A DNA stretch of 64,000 bases from contig NC_013922.1 of assembly GCF_000025625.1 (NCBI RefSeq), positions 1,488,001 through 1,552,000 of the forward strand, read 5' to 3'. The position numbers and the translations under genes are program-made. The notes beneath the pieces are model-generated. The model saw only the letters and a list, made by a program, of their open reading frames with translations, had not been told where the DNA came from and did no database searches. This DNA is from Natrialba magadii ATCC 43099. GTDB taxonomy: Archaea; Halobacteriota; Halobacteria; Halobacteriales; Natrialbaceae. Shown piece after piece: positions 17,345 through 26,096 of the stretch; position 1 is the first letter of the stretch, and each line of letters begins with the position of its first letter.

Positions 17345-18493
17345 TTACCGCTCCGAAATCGGCACGAACTCCTGGTCCTCCGGACCCGTATACCGGGCGC
17401 GCGGTCGAATCAGGCGATTATCGTCCTGGTACTCGAGTACGTGTGCGATCCAGCCGCCGGCACGGCTCATGGCGAAGATTGGGGTGTACATGTCGATCGG
17501 AATGCCGAGCTGGTAGTAGACCGAGCCGGAGTAGAAGTCGACGTTCGGGGCGATGCCCTTCTCGACGAGGCCCTTCTCTTCAGAGAGGTACTGTTCGATG
17601 GTCGTGGTGTAGTTGTACCACTTGTCGTCGCCGTTTTCGGCGAGTTCCTTGCTCCGTTCTTCGAGGATCTTCGCACGGGGGTCTTTGACGTTGTAGACGC
17701 GGTGGCCGAAGCCGGGGATGCGCCGGCCTTCGTCGGTGGCCTGTTCGACCCATTCGCGGTGGTCGAGGTCGCTCTCGTCGATTTCGATCAGGACTTCCAT
17801 GACGTCCTGGTTGGCGCCGCCGTGGAGCGGGCCGGAGAGCGCGCTGATGCCGCCGGTGACGGCGCTGTAGATGTCGGCCATCGTGGAGCCGATGACCATC
17901 GAGGTGAACGTAGAGGCGTTCAGGCCGTGGTCGGCGTGGAGGATGAGCGCCTGATCGAAGGTTTCGGCGGCGACGTCGTCGGGTTGCTCGCCGGTGAGCA
18001 TGTAGAGGAAGTTCGCGGCGAGTCCCAGATCCGGGTCGGGATCGACCGGCTCCTCGCCGAGTCGGTAGCGTTCGAAGGCGGCGAGTGCGGTCGGGATCTT
18101 GGCGGTAATTCGCCGGCCCTTTCGAAGTGTCGCGTCGAGATCATCGGGGTCGGCGTCGGTCTCGGGTTCAGTTGCCGAGAACATCGAGATAGCGGTTCGG
18201 AGGGCAGCCATGGGCTGCTCGCCGGCGTCGGCGAGACGCTCCATCGTCGCGAGCACGTCGTCGCTGACGGTGCGTTCCTCGGTGAGCGCTTCGGTGAACG
18301 ACGCGAGTTCGTCCTCGGAGGGGAGGTAGCCGTTCCAGAGGAGATAGAGGACTTCTTCGTAGCTTGCGCCACGGGCGAGGTCCTCGATCGCGTAGCCACG
18401 GTAGATTAACCGTCCCGCGTCACCGTCGATCGAGCTGAGGTCGGACTCTGCGACCAGGACACCCTCAAGCCCTTTTTTAAGGTCGTCTGCCAT
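17345..18493 (-). CDS. Citrate synthase
   Basis: Condenses oxaloacetate and acetyl-CoA to open the TCA cycle. The 382-residue length fits the archaeal/Gram-positive dimeric type. Catalytic regions are visible: LHADHGLNASTF (His), PLHGGANQD, and GFGHRVYNVKDPRAK with the second catalytic His and the downstream Asp region. The ATG at 18493 gives the typical start MADDLKKGLEGV. An upstream in-frame ATG at 18553 would add 20 residues that do not look conserved. No partner TCA genes lie nearby. Confidence 0.96.
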   Translation of the reverse strand: MADDLKKGLEGVLVAESDLSSIDGDAGRLIYRGYAIEDLARGASYEEVLYLLWNGYLPSEDELASFTEALTEERTVSDDVLATMERLADAGEQPMAALRTAISMFSATEPETDADPDDLDATLRKGRRITAKIPTALAAFERYRLGEEPVDPDPDLGLAANFLYMLTGEQPDDVAAETFDQALILHADHGLNASTFTSMVIGSTMADIYSAVTGGISALSGPLHGGANQDVMEVLIEIDESDLDHREWVEQATDEGRRIPGFGHRVYNVKDPRAKILEERSKELAENGDDKWYNYTTTIEQYLSEEKGLVEKGIAPNVDFYSGSVYYQLGIPIDMYTPIFAMSRAGGWIAHVLEYQDDNRLIRPRARYTGPEDQEFVPISER

Positions 18494-18724
18494 ACCGTGG
18501 AATTTCAGTCGCCGATGGAAAAGTATTGTCGTTTTCTCGCCGTGATCTGTCAATAGACGGGAGCCACTGCCTGACTGCAGATTTCCGACAGTGGTGTCTG
18601 CTCACAAAGCACTAGCGTGAGGAGACGGCTGGTGATCCGAACCCGTCGGTAGGAGTCGCCGAAAGACAGTATGGCCCGGTCACACGAGACCAATGCGGAC
18701 AGTCGCAAACAGTTTCGCGTAGAA

Positions 18725-19096
18725 CTATAGCTGTTCGACGAGTTCAACGACGTACCCGTCCGGATCTTCGACAAAGGCAACTCGACAGCCGATGTCGTCC
18801 ATCGTCGTCGGCTCCATCTCTACGGGTGGGTCCACCTGCTCGACCAACCGATCAAAGACATCATCGGTACTCTCGACCCCGACGGCGACGTGTGCCATCG
18901 TGCCAGGATCGATTTCGGGGCCGCCAGCAAGATCGTGTTTGAACTGGAACTCCGCGTTCTCACCCCCGATGTAGACGTTTTCGACACCATCGTCCGTCTC
19001 GAACGACCAATTTTCCGTCAGGCCGAGCGCGTCGACGTAGAAGGTTCGCGTTTGCTCGAGATCCGATACCCAGAGTGCCGTGTGAATAACGTCCAT
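18725..19096 (-). CDS. VOC family protein (glyoxalase-like)
   Basis: A 123-residue metal-dependent VOC-fold protein: IHTALWVSDLEQTRTFYVDA at the N-terminus, NAEFQFKHDL, MAHVAVGVES, and the ending FVEDPDGYVVELVEQ, which supplies the C-terminal metal ligand Glu. It is close to lactoylglutathione lyase-like proteins, but haloarchaea lack glutathione, so the true substrate (perhaps another hemithioacetal or an unrelated small molecule) is open. It is monocistronic. Confidence 0.85.
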   Translation of the reverse strand: MDVIHTALWVSDLEQTRTFYVDALGLTENWSFETDDGVENVYIGGENAEFQFKHDLAGGPEIDPGTMAHVAVGVESTDDVFDRLVEQVDPPVEMEPTTMDDIGCRVAFVEDPDGYVVELVEQL

Positions 19097-19302
19097 GCTA
19101 CCAGTGAGACGGACTATTGTAAGTCAGTTCCGGCGTCAGAGCAAGCGACCGCGAGTGTGTCGAGAGATGGGAGAGCAACTCGTCGCTCTATGATCGCTCT
19201 ATGGTCGCGTGAGCGCAGACTCCAAAGAACGCTGAACCGACAACGAACGCTGAACCGACACTGAAACAGACACGAAGGAGCGAGCGATACCGACGGCGAA
19301 CG

Positions 19303-19668
19303 CTACAACTGCTGGCCGAGTTTCTCGCGACTGATGTGTACACCAGTCGGTGTGATGATCATCTGATCTTCGCCCTTACGGACAATATCGCCGTCAACCT
19401 CCTGGGCGACCTGCCGAAGTTCGTCGACGATGTGCTCGACGGTGCTGTCTTCGGTTCGGAGCCGAGTGATATCCGCAATGACGATGTCGCCGTCGTAGAC
19501 GGCGTCCTTGATATCGATCGCGTCCGCCTGACTGCCAACTTCCGCGATGTGTACCTGCATCGCCGCCGCGTCGGCCGAACTCGCCGAAACGTCGTCGAGA
19601 TTCAGTTCGACGTAGTCCTCGGCGGTCCGCGACTGGTTGCCACCGAGAATCTTACTCATCAGTCCCAT
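19303..19668 (-). CDS. sepF: Cell division protein SepF
   Basis: Membrane-tethering division protein that links FtsZ (FtsZ2 in haloarchaea) to the membrane. The 121-residue product has the short N-terminal amphipathic anchor MGLMSKILGG, a linker, then the SepF domain (about 35-121) with VGSQADAIDIKDAVYDGDIVIADI and the ending DQMIITPTGVHISREKL. Residue 4 (MSKILGG) could be the true start. Archaea with SepF generally lack FtsA, consistent with SepF being the anchor. It is monocistronic. Confidence 0.93.
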   Translation of the reverse strand: MGLMSKILGGNQSRTAEDYVELNLDDVSASSADAAAMQVHIAEVGSQADAIDIKDAVYDGDIVIADITRLRTEDSTVEHIVDELRQVAQEVDGDIVRKGEDQMIITPTGVHISREKLGQQL

Positions 19669-19875
19669 TGCCGTTACCCACCGGGGCCGCCAGTATAGTT
19701 CTTACGTCAGACGGACAGTCAGTCAGCCAATGATATCAGCTGGTTGTCTCCCTCAGTAGTGCTACCACACTGGACCGTCAACGTCCAGCAACGCACGCCC
19801 AACTACTCACACCAGCAACCTCCGCATTAGCCGCTACCTCCACGCTTTTTGACTCTCAGTCCGTCACCCCAGCCA

Positions 19876-20637
19876 ATGACGTTCAGCATCTGCGTCCACG
19901 AATCCTACACGACCCCCGATGGCGAGGAACACGAGCGCTTCGGCGTCGCCGTCACAACCCGCCTCCCCGGCGTCGGCACGCTCTGTCCCTTCGTCAGCGA
20001 AACCGGTGCCGTCGCCACCCAGAGCCTCGTCAACGTCGACCTCGGCCGCACCGGCATCGAATACATCGATGACGGCCTCGGCGTTGGCGACGCACTCGAG
20101 TCCCTTCTCAACGCAGACGAGGGGGCACCCCAGCGCCAACTCCACGGCGTCGACGCCCAAGAGACGTTCGCCTTCTCGGGCGCGGAGTGTGGCGAGTGGT
20201 TCGGTCACCAGGAGGGAGAGCACTTCACCGTTGCTGGGAACCTGCTCACCGGCGAAGCGGTACTCGAGGAGACAGCCGCAACGTACGCGGACGTAGCGGT
20301 GCACGAGACGACGGACGAGACGGACGGGAGTCCGCGCGAGGGCGACGGTCCGGAGCCGCTCGCAAAGCGACTCATCGACGCGCTGGCAGCGGGTCATGAA
20401 CAGGGCGGCGACAAGCGCGAGGGGCTGACGGTCCAGAGCGCGGCTGTGGTCGTCGAGTCGACGGAGTCACACGACGTGACGAAGCCGTACAACGATCTGC
20501 GCGTGGACGCGACTGAGACGCCGATTGCGGACCTGCAGGAGACCTACAAGCTCGCGGTGGATGGATACGAAGCAACACTCGAGCGATACGCGGAGGCGTA
20601 CGAACAGGATTCGCTCGACGAAGCCACAGAGCGTTGA
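19876..20637 (+). CDS. DUF1028 family (Ntn-hydrolase-like) protein
   Basis: A 253-residue protein with the DUF1028 start TFSICVHES and the core FGVAVTTRLPGVGTLCPFVSE, then GAVATQSLVNVDLGRTGIE and FTVAGNLLTGEAVLEE. The family has an Ntn-hydrolase-type fold but no proven activity. The start at 19876 (MTFSIC) fits the family better than an in-frame ATG nine codons upstream. The C-terminus is acidic and helical (LAVDGYEATLERYAEAYEQ). Confidence 0.85.
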   Translation: MTFSICVHESYTTPDGEEHERFGVAVTTRLPGVGTLCPFVSETGAVATQSLVNVDLGRTGIEYIDDGLGVGDALESLLNADEGAPQRQLHGVDAQETFAFSGAECGEWFGHQEGEHFTVAGNLLTGEAVLEETAATYADVAVHETTDETDGSPREGDGPEPLAKRLIDALAAGHEQGGDKREGLTVQSAAVVVESTESHDVTKPYNDLRVDATETPIADLQETYKLAVDGYEATLERYAEAYEQDSLDEATER

Positions 20638-20990
20638 GTGGTGAACCGCCTGTAGATGGACGGAGACACCAGGTTTTGAGAGGCAGACAATTCTGAAAAT
20701 CGTCCACGGTCCACTCGGTTTTCGTTTAGCGACCCGCTCCCGGTCACCGAACTGGCATCCGACGACGAACACAATCCTGTCCGTAGAGTGTGGCGGCAGT
20801 TCGCCTGCAGGGAGATATAGTAACAACTGCAACTAGTTACACACTGATCGCACAGCAGTCGTGCGATCAGGTGTGTATCGACTTGCAGTGGCTACTATAG
20901 ATGACGGTACTGATGACTCACAACAAGTGGAGGGTCCAGTAGTTTATCCCGCCGCACACCATATAATCGCACAGCAAGTGGTGGACATTC
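20638..20990. other. Gene-free stretch carrying palindromic element copy A
   Basis: Downstream of the DUF1028 gene, with no supported gene in 353 bp. It holds one copy of the dispersed palindromic element (20816-20900) and the promoter region of the GvpH-like gene. Confidence 0.5.
20816..20900. repeat. Dispersed palindromic element, copy A
   Basis: An 85-bp imperfect inverted repeat. The left arm starts TATAGTAACAACTGCAACTA and the right arm ends CTTGCAGTGGCTACTATAG. The arms meet at a short loop around CACAGCAGTCGTGCGATC. Sequence and arm length match copies at 39797-40357 and 62423-62510. It encodes nothing, has no obvious target-site duplication, and looks MITE-like. Confidence 0.9.
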
Positions 20991-21542
20991 ATGGACAATG
21001 AAGATAAAAATGATCGCGAAAACAGCAACTCATCGAAATCCGATAGTCCACGAGAGGGGAACTCGCTTGGAGCCGCTCTTGAAGCCTCTCTACAGGCGGG
21101 GCTGCGATCAGTAGCCAATGGATTGCGGAATGCAGTTGAAGGGGACTCGAGTACAAGCGGGACAGCGCCCTCCAGAACACCGTCTCAACCACATCCGTCT
21201 GCTGATAGAAAGCAAACGAAGCAGAATCGTCGTGCAGAGGCCGTGAGGCGGAAGAAACGGACACACGAATCTAAATCTGAAGACTGCTTAATCGACACCC
21301 GCTTCACCGACGACGAGTTCATCATCATTGCTGATCTGTTTGGTGCCCGTTTAGACGACATCACGGTTGGTATCAACCCGAAAACAAACGAGCTCGTCAT
21401 CAAGAAGACTGAAACTGTTGTTGGACGAGTTGACCTTCCGTGGACCTCGCCCGAAATGCAGAACGCGTGGTTCAATAACGGGATCCTTGAAGTCCACATA
21501 AAATCAGACGACTCCGGTTCGATCAGCAACTCACCGTCTTAG
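20991..21542 (+). CDS. GvpH-like Hsp20-family protein (orphan)
   Basis: A 183-residue protein. The N-terminal 95 residues are polar and low in complexity with a basic stretch (RRAEAVRRKKR). The C-terminal half (about 100-175) is an alpha-crystallin-like domain: LIDTRFTDDEFIIIADLFGA, NPKTNELVIKK, VGRVDLPW and WFNNGILEVHI. The wording of this domain resembles haloarchaeal gas-vesicle protein GvpH more than ordinary Hsp20. No other gvp gene is in the window. Codon use and base composition are less GC-rich than the neighbours, and it lies beside a mobile-looking palindrome, so transfer or a detached cluster member is possible. Confidence 0.7.
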   Translation: MDNEDKNDRENSNSSKSDSPREGNSLGAALEASLQAGLRSVANGLRNAVEGDSSTSGTAPSRTPSQPHPSADRKQTKQNRRAEAVRRKKRTHESKSEDCLIDTRFTDDEFIIIADLFGARLDDITVGINPKTNELVIKKTETVVGRVDLPWTSPEMQNAWFNNGILEVHIKSDDSGSISNSPS

Positions 21543-21755
21543 ATGATCGAGTTGTGCAACCACTGTATTGATCTGGATACTACTCTGTGAGTTACTGGTT
21601 GACCGATCGTCCCTCCATCTGTACGACGCGGTCGACACGCTTCGTCGATGAACTCGGATCGAGTGCCACAGTCGTGTGCTGTATGTAGCACGGTTCCAAA
21701 AATCGACCCCCGTTCGGGAATCTCAACAAGCCCGACTGAAAGTGTGTGAGCTACG

Positions 21756-22235
21756 TTACGCCGTAAATCCGTACAACTCGTCGCCGACGTGGTGCAACGA
21801 ATCGACGACCTTCCCCTCGTTGCCAGCCATCTCCGAGCCCTCGACACGGGCACGGCCGATCGCCAGCACCTTGCCGTGGGACTCCTCCGCGATGACGACC
21901 AGGTCGTCCGGCGAAATGTCTGCCGTCGCCTCCGTGATCCCCGGCCGCATCACGTCCGCCCCGTCGCTGACGAACGAAATCGCACCAGCGTCGACCGTCA
22001 CCAACCGCCGTTCGGGCTCGTAGGCGTTCGCACCGCGAACCGTCAAAAACGGTACCTCGTCGAAGAACGCAACCTGTGGCTCGCCGTCGATGAGAATGAC
22101 CTCACGGTCCGCATCCTCGAACTCGACGCGCTCGTACGTGTCACCATCAGGTGAAACGCCCAACTTCTCAGAGAGATCGGACTCGAGTGCCGAGACGTCG
22201 TCGCTGCGAAGGTGGTGGCGAGATTTGACTTCCAT
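21756..22235 (-). CDS. PUA-domain RNA-binding protein
   Basis: A 159-residue protein with a C-terminal PUA domain (about 75-155): VTVDAGAISFVSDGADVMRPGI, DLVVIAEESHGKVLAIGRA and the ending VVDSLHHVGDELYGF. The N-terminal part (EVKSRHHLRSDDVSALESDL) matches the pre-PUA region of the MCTS1/archaeal PUA-only family linked to tRNA or ribosome binding. The start at 22235 (MEVKSRHH) fits the family; the upstream frame is short and non-conserved. Confidence 0.85.
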   Translation of the reverse strand: MEVKSRHHLRSDDVSALESDLSEKLGVSPDGDTYERVEFEDADREVILIDGEPQVAFFDEVPFLTVRGANAYEPERRLVTVDAGAISFVSDGADVMRPGITEATADISPDDLVVIAEESHGKVLAIGRARVEGSEMAGNEGKVVDSLHHVGDELYGFTA

Positions 22236-22399
22236 ACCCGTGCTACCGCACGAACCCATTTAATAGAATAGATTTGGTGCGGACTGCGGTCTCGTGGACT
22301 GCAGTCTCGTGAACTGCAGATAACGAGGATCGGTGCCTGCACACGAGTGCCCGCGAGTTGGCTGCGCATAATCATGGTTTCTGCCGGTGTACGGCAGCT

Positions 22400-23032
22400 A
22401 TGATCGACTCGCTCGGCGGCGAGGGAACGGACCGAATAGAGGGGTTGAGCGACGGGTTGTTCGCGATCGTGCTCACATTACTCGTGTTGCAGTTCGAGGT
22501 ACCGGAGGTCTCTGCGGGGGAGTTGCCGGGAGCGCTCGCAGAGCAGGAGACGCTGTTGTTCAGCTACCTGCTGAGCTATTTGGTGGTCGGGATCTACTGG
22601 ATCGTTCACCACAATCTCTTTCGGAACATCGTCGACCACGATCGGACGTTGCTGTGGTTGAATCTCCTGTTCTTGCTCTCAGTTTCGTTTCTGCCGTATC
22701 CGACGGAGATCATGGGACTGTACGGGACGCAGTTCGCCTGGACGCTGTATGCGATCAACGTCGTTCTGGTCGGAACGTTCCTGACGCTCGTCTGGAGTTA
22801 CGCCGCGCGGTCGGGCTTCACCGCAGACGATGTCGACGAACGGACGGCGCAGCTAGTAACGATTCGCGGGCTGATTGCGCCCGCCGTCTTCGTGCTTTCG
22901 ATCGGTGTTGCAGTTGTCGAACTCTGGCTCGCGTTCTTCGTTCCGATACTGATCGTACCTTTGCAGTGGCTGTGGGTGCAGTACTACCGCACCGACCGGT
23001 CCGATCGAGCGACCAATTCGAACGGCGACTAG
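22400..23032 (+). CDS. TMEM175-family (DUF1211) ion channel
   Basis: A 210-residue integral membrane protein with the TMEM175 signature at the first helix (RIEGLSDGLFAIVLTLLVLQ; FSDG-type motif) and about six membrane helices. The second is followed by YWIVHHNLFRNI. Prokaryotic TMEM175 proteins are potassium-selective tetrameric channels, so a role in K+ leak is likely for a salt-in organism (inference). The start at 22400 gives MIDSLGGEG ahead of the motif. Confidence 0.9.
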   Translation: MIDSLGGEGTDRIEGLSDGLFAIVLTLLVLQFEVPEVSAGELPGALAEQETLLFSYLLSYLVVGIYWIVHHNLFRNIVDHDRTLLWLNLLFLLSVSFLPYPTEIMGLYGTQFAWTLYAINVVLVGTFLTLVWSYAARSGFTADDVDERTAQLVTIRGLIAPAVFVLSIGVAVVELWLAFFVPILIVPLQWLWVQYYRTDRSDRATNSNGD

Positions 23033-23121
23033 TTCCTCCGCCGACCGATTCTCTGCGTAGACACTCGCGCTAAAACGAACGTGTGACAATTGCTAAGTAA
23101 CCACACAGCATTGAAGTAGCT

Positions 23122-23421
23122 ATGTGGCCATGGTCCTCCCGGTCCCCATCGGCGACGGTCACGTGTCTGGCCTGCGGCGAAGGCGTCTCGCGGTCCGCTG
23201 CCAGGGAGTACGACAAGTACGGTAACCAGTGGGACCGCCGCGACAAGGAGTTCGAACATCTCTGTCCGACCTGTCACAACGAGCTTTGTCACCAGCCGCG
23301 CGACGAACTCGAGGACATCCTCGTCGAACTACAGGCGGGCGAAGAAGAGACGGCAGCGTTTCTGTCGAGCTATCTGGCGACAGTCGAGGACCGCTATGGG
23401 CGCGTCGAAGAGGAGTCCTGA
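23122..23421 (+). CDS. Small zinc-ribbon protein, DUF7562-like
   Basis: A 99-residue protein with one paired-cysteine site: CLACG near residue 16 and CPTCHNELCHQPRDELE near residue 48, separated by REYDKYGNQWDRRDKEFEHL. This pattern matches a conserved haloarchaeal family I recall as DUF7562. The C-terminal part is an acidic helix. Likely a zinc-binding adaptor; function unknown. Confidence 0.75.
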   Translation: MWPWSSRSPSATVTCLACGEGVSRSAAREYDKYGNQWDRRDKEFEHLCPTCHNELCHQPRDELEDILVELQAGEEETAAFLSSYLATVEDRYGRVEEES

Positions 23422-23477
23422 GTGCGACGTGAGCCACAGCGGCTGCGCAGGCTGAATTACGCTGCGCGGCCCAGAAC

Positions 23478-24554
23478 TCACCGGAACTGATCCAGTCCAG
23501 ACTGCCGGCGACGGCGTCCCCGAGGCGACGCGCGCCAGGGTGTCTGCCGATCCCGTTCTGACTCGAGATCAACCTCGGGGGCAGTCGCCGATTTGTAACC
23601 CGGACAGTCGGGACCGCAATCCGCGTTCGCGTCAACGAGGTCGCCCGCCCACGTGCAGTGGGGGAGCGTCACACTCGCCTCGTCGGACGCGACACAGGAC
23701 GCACAGGCGGGGAAGTCGTACGTCCGCCAGCCCTTGCCGTAGGCTCGTTCGGCCAGTCGACGCCGCGCTCGTGCCTTTGCAGCGGCTGAAACGGGTTCGA
23801 TTTCGGTCCGGCCTGGTTCGAACGCAAGCGGTTCGATGCCCGGTTCGGCGGTCGGTAACGGTGTTGGCTCGCGGACGACTTCGATCTCGACTTCGACACC
23901 AGCCTCGACATCGACCTCGGCTTCGGCCCCGGCCCTGACCTTGGCCCCACGTTCCAGTGCTGAGGAATCAGTACTCTCTCGGTCCCGATGCACCCGCCAG
24001 ACGCCGACCGGATCAGGAAGTCGATGCAGGTGGGCCCGCGTGACGTAGCTCTCCGTCGCCAGAATCACTTCGTCGACGAGCGCCAGGCTCACGTCGGTTC
24101 GGAGTTGCATCTCGAGGTCGCCGGGCCGGCCAAGATCGGGTTTGTTCTCGATGGCGACGATGCGGTCGTACCAGTCTGGATACCGGGCGACCTGCCGGAC
24201 GTACTCGCGACCGTTGCGCCGCTCGGATTCGAAGAAGCCGATCTCGCAGGCTCGTTCCACCGCTCGGCGGGCATGGGATGGATGACAGTCGAAGGCGTCC
24301 TTCCAGTAACGCGCTCGGCCGGGACCGACGGCGGATTCGATTGCTGCGTCCGGAATGTCTGCGTCCGTAATCGCAGTTCGCTCGTCGAACTCGAGTCCTG
24401 GTTCGATGCAGACGAGGTCCAGAATCCGGCCGCCAGGATCAGCAACGCTTCCGCCGAGCTGGCGGGCGATGAGCGGGTTAGCGCCCACTACCGGCGGATT
24501 GGAGGATCGCTCGAGGTGCGCACAGAGCGCGAGTTCGAACGCGAATTCGGACAC
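23478..24554 (-). CDS. DUF5787 family protein (nuclease-fold candidate)
   Basis: A 358-residue soluble protein starting MSEFAFELALCAHLE. The core IVAIENKPDLGRPGDLEMQL followed by DEVILATESYV resembles the E-x-K and beta-strand pattern of PD-(D/E)XK-type folds, but catalysis is unproven. An acidic Ala/Glu/Val repeat (about 215-235) forms a linker. The C-terminus has Cys-rich motifs (CASCVASDEASVTLPHC, DCGPDCPG) that could bind metal. I recall this family as DUF5787, restricted to haloarchaea. Confidence 0.7.
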   Translation of the reverse strand: MSEFAFELALCAHLERSSNPPVVGANPLIARQLGGSVADPGGRILDLVCIEPGLEFDERTAITDADIPDAAIESAVGPGRARYWKDAFDCHPSHARRAVERACEIGFFESERRNGREYVRQVARYPDWYDRIVAIENKPDLGRPGDLEMQLRTDVSLALVDEVILATESYVTRAHLHRLPDPVGVWRVHRDRESTDSSALERGAKVRAGAEAEVDVEAGVEVEIEVVREPTPLPTAEPGIEPLAFEPGRTEIEPVSAAAKARARRRLAERAYGKGWRTYDFPACASCVASDEASVTLPHCTWAGDLVDANADCGPDCPGYKSATAPEVDLESERDRQTPWRASPRGRRRRQSGLDQFR

Positions 24555-24677
24555 ACTCGAGCAAGGCGCGCAAGCGAGAAAAGCGGTCGGATTCGGGTGG
24601 TAGACTACTCGGACGATTCGCGTCGCGGCAAGATCACGATCAGATCACTCTCGCGTCGAATCGCAGTCTGACCCGTC

Positions 24678-24848
24678 TCACAGCGAGCAGGCCCGAAACG
24701 AACAGGAAGTAGCTACCAAGAACACGCTGACAACGATCACAACGGGATGGTTCCCGACAGCGGTGGTGATTGTCAGCGCAGCGAGCACCGATGCCACGAT
24801 CAGGATCGCTAGCCTGAATGCAACGATGACCGCGTACTGAATTCCGTT
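24678..24848 (-). other. Hydrophobic open frame without start codon
   Basis: Directly after the TGA of the zinc-ribbon HTH gene, the same frame stays open for 56 codons. It encodes two convincing hydrophobic segments (QYAVIVAFRLAILIVASVLA and HPVVIVVSVFLVA). No ATG is present; only internal GTG or TTG codons could start it. It may be a truncated small membrane protein, as often found beside haloarchaeal HTH genes, or decayed sequence. Confidence 0.3.
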
Positions 24849-25769
24849 TCAGTCGCTGGTCGGACTGGTTTCGTGGGTCTCGAGAACCGTCAGATCGTCG
24901 TCTATCGTCACGTGTAGCGCATCTCCGTCGAGCGGAATGCGGATCTCGAGCTGGTACGGATCACGGTCGACGATGCGCGTGAACTCGTTGGAGACACACC
25001 ACGGCAGCGTCCAGTAGGGTTGGCCGTCGAGCGAGACGCCGCGGTCGCGGTGGAAGGTGACGACCTCGGAATGGTCGAGCAGTCGGAGGCCGGCGGCCGA
25101 ACAGAGGGTATGCGCACACTGCTGGCACTCGTGATCCACGCGAAGGGTGACGCCGAGACAGCAGTCGTCCTCTTCGACGATTCGGGTTTCCATCCGGCCG
25201 CTACACTCCGGACAGACACCGTCAGCTGCCAGACAGTGCAGATGTCGCACTCGTTGGTCGAACGCATCGGCGATTTCGGTTCGCGTCCGGTCGGCCAGGC
25301 CGCCGGGCGGAAACGCGTACTCGCCGTGGCCCTGGCCGCAACTCCGGCAATCGATGGCGAGCCGTTCGTCCTCGTACGTCGCCGCCAGTGGGCTGTCGCA
25401 GGCGAAACACGCGCCCGCAACGTCGAACGGTTCGATCGACGGGTGTTCGTTGAACGAGCCCGCGATCACCGACCGAACCACCTTCTCACCGGCGTGTTTG
25501 AACACATATCCATCCCCCTGTTGGGTGACGAAATGGCCCACCAACTTCTGGAGGTGGTAGTTGAACTGCGCCGAGTCGCGCATGCCAACCTCGCGTCACA
25601 GTTCCGAGAACGACACGGCCGACTCGTCGGCAGCCCACAGCGCCTCGAGAATCGAGAGTCGAACCTCGTTGCCGACCAGCGCGAACGCCTCGGCAGGGTC
25701 GAGACAGTCGGTGCACTCGAGTATCCCCTCGGCGTCCGGGGGCTTACTCGCGGTGTTTGACTTGCTCAT
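24849..25769 (-). pseudogene. Zinc-ribbon HTH regulator, interrupted by TGA
   Basis: A 306-residue frame from the ATG at 25769 (MSKSNTASKPP) broken by TGA at codon 58 (25596-25598). The N-terminal winged-helix part (AEAFALVGNEVRLSILEALW, AVSFSEL) and the continuation (REVGMRDSAQFNYHLQKLVGHFV) are in the same frame on either side of the stop and together form one ArsR-like HTH. The C-terminal half carries two CxxC pairs (CFACDS/CRSCGQ and CPECSG/CQQCAH). CGA-to-TGA is the simplest cause. Re-initiation at ATG 25583 would give a protein lacking half the HTH. A sequencing error is the alternative. Confidence 0.75.
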
Positions 25770-26096
25770 AGCGTGGTATACGTGAGTACGTACCAAAATC
25801 GTTCGCTCAAGTCATATTTTATAGCCCAGTTTACATTTCTGGCGGGGTAGTTGGGCGGTCAGATGAGGAGGTCAACCAATCAAAATCGTCGAGAACGGGA
25901 GCCGTCACGCCCGGATGGTGATCATTGAAGGGGGACACAGCTCGCCAGTACCTGTTGCAGCCTGCGAAATCGAGGAGATAAATCGCACGCCGAGACTACC
26001 AGACTGACAGGACGGTCACGGCGACGCAGACGCCTGCAGAACAGTAGGTTTATCAATCGCACGAGGGAAGGCCTACCTAAGATTACTCATCGTCTT
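25770..26096. other. Gene-free stretch upstream of aIF2-gamma
   Basis: A 327-bp region between divergent genes. It has an AT-rich segment with TTTTATAG (25816-25824) and a second TATA-like GTTTATC at about 26048-26054, about 45 bp before the aIF2-gamma ATG. No frame in between looks coding. Confidence 0.45.

Noticed and set aside
16883-18409. 508-codon plus-strand frame opposite citrate synthase
   Set aside because: A shadow frame of a clearly identified gene, beginning in Arg-rich low-complexity sequence; no family features.
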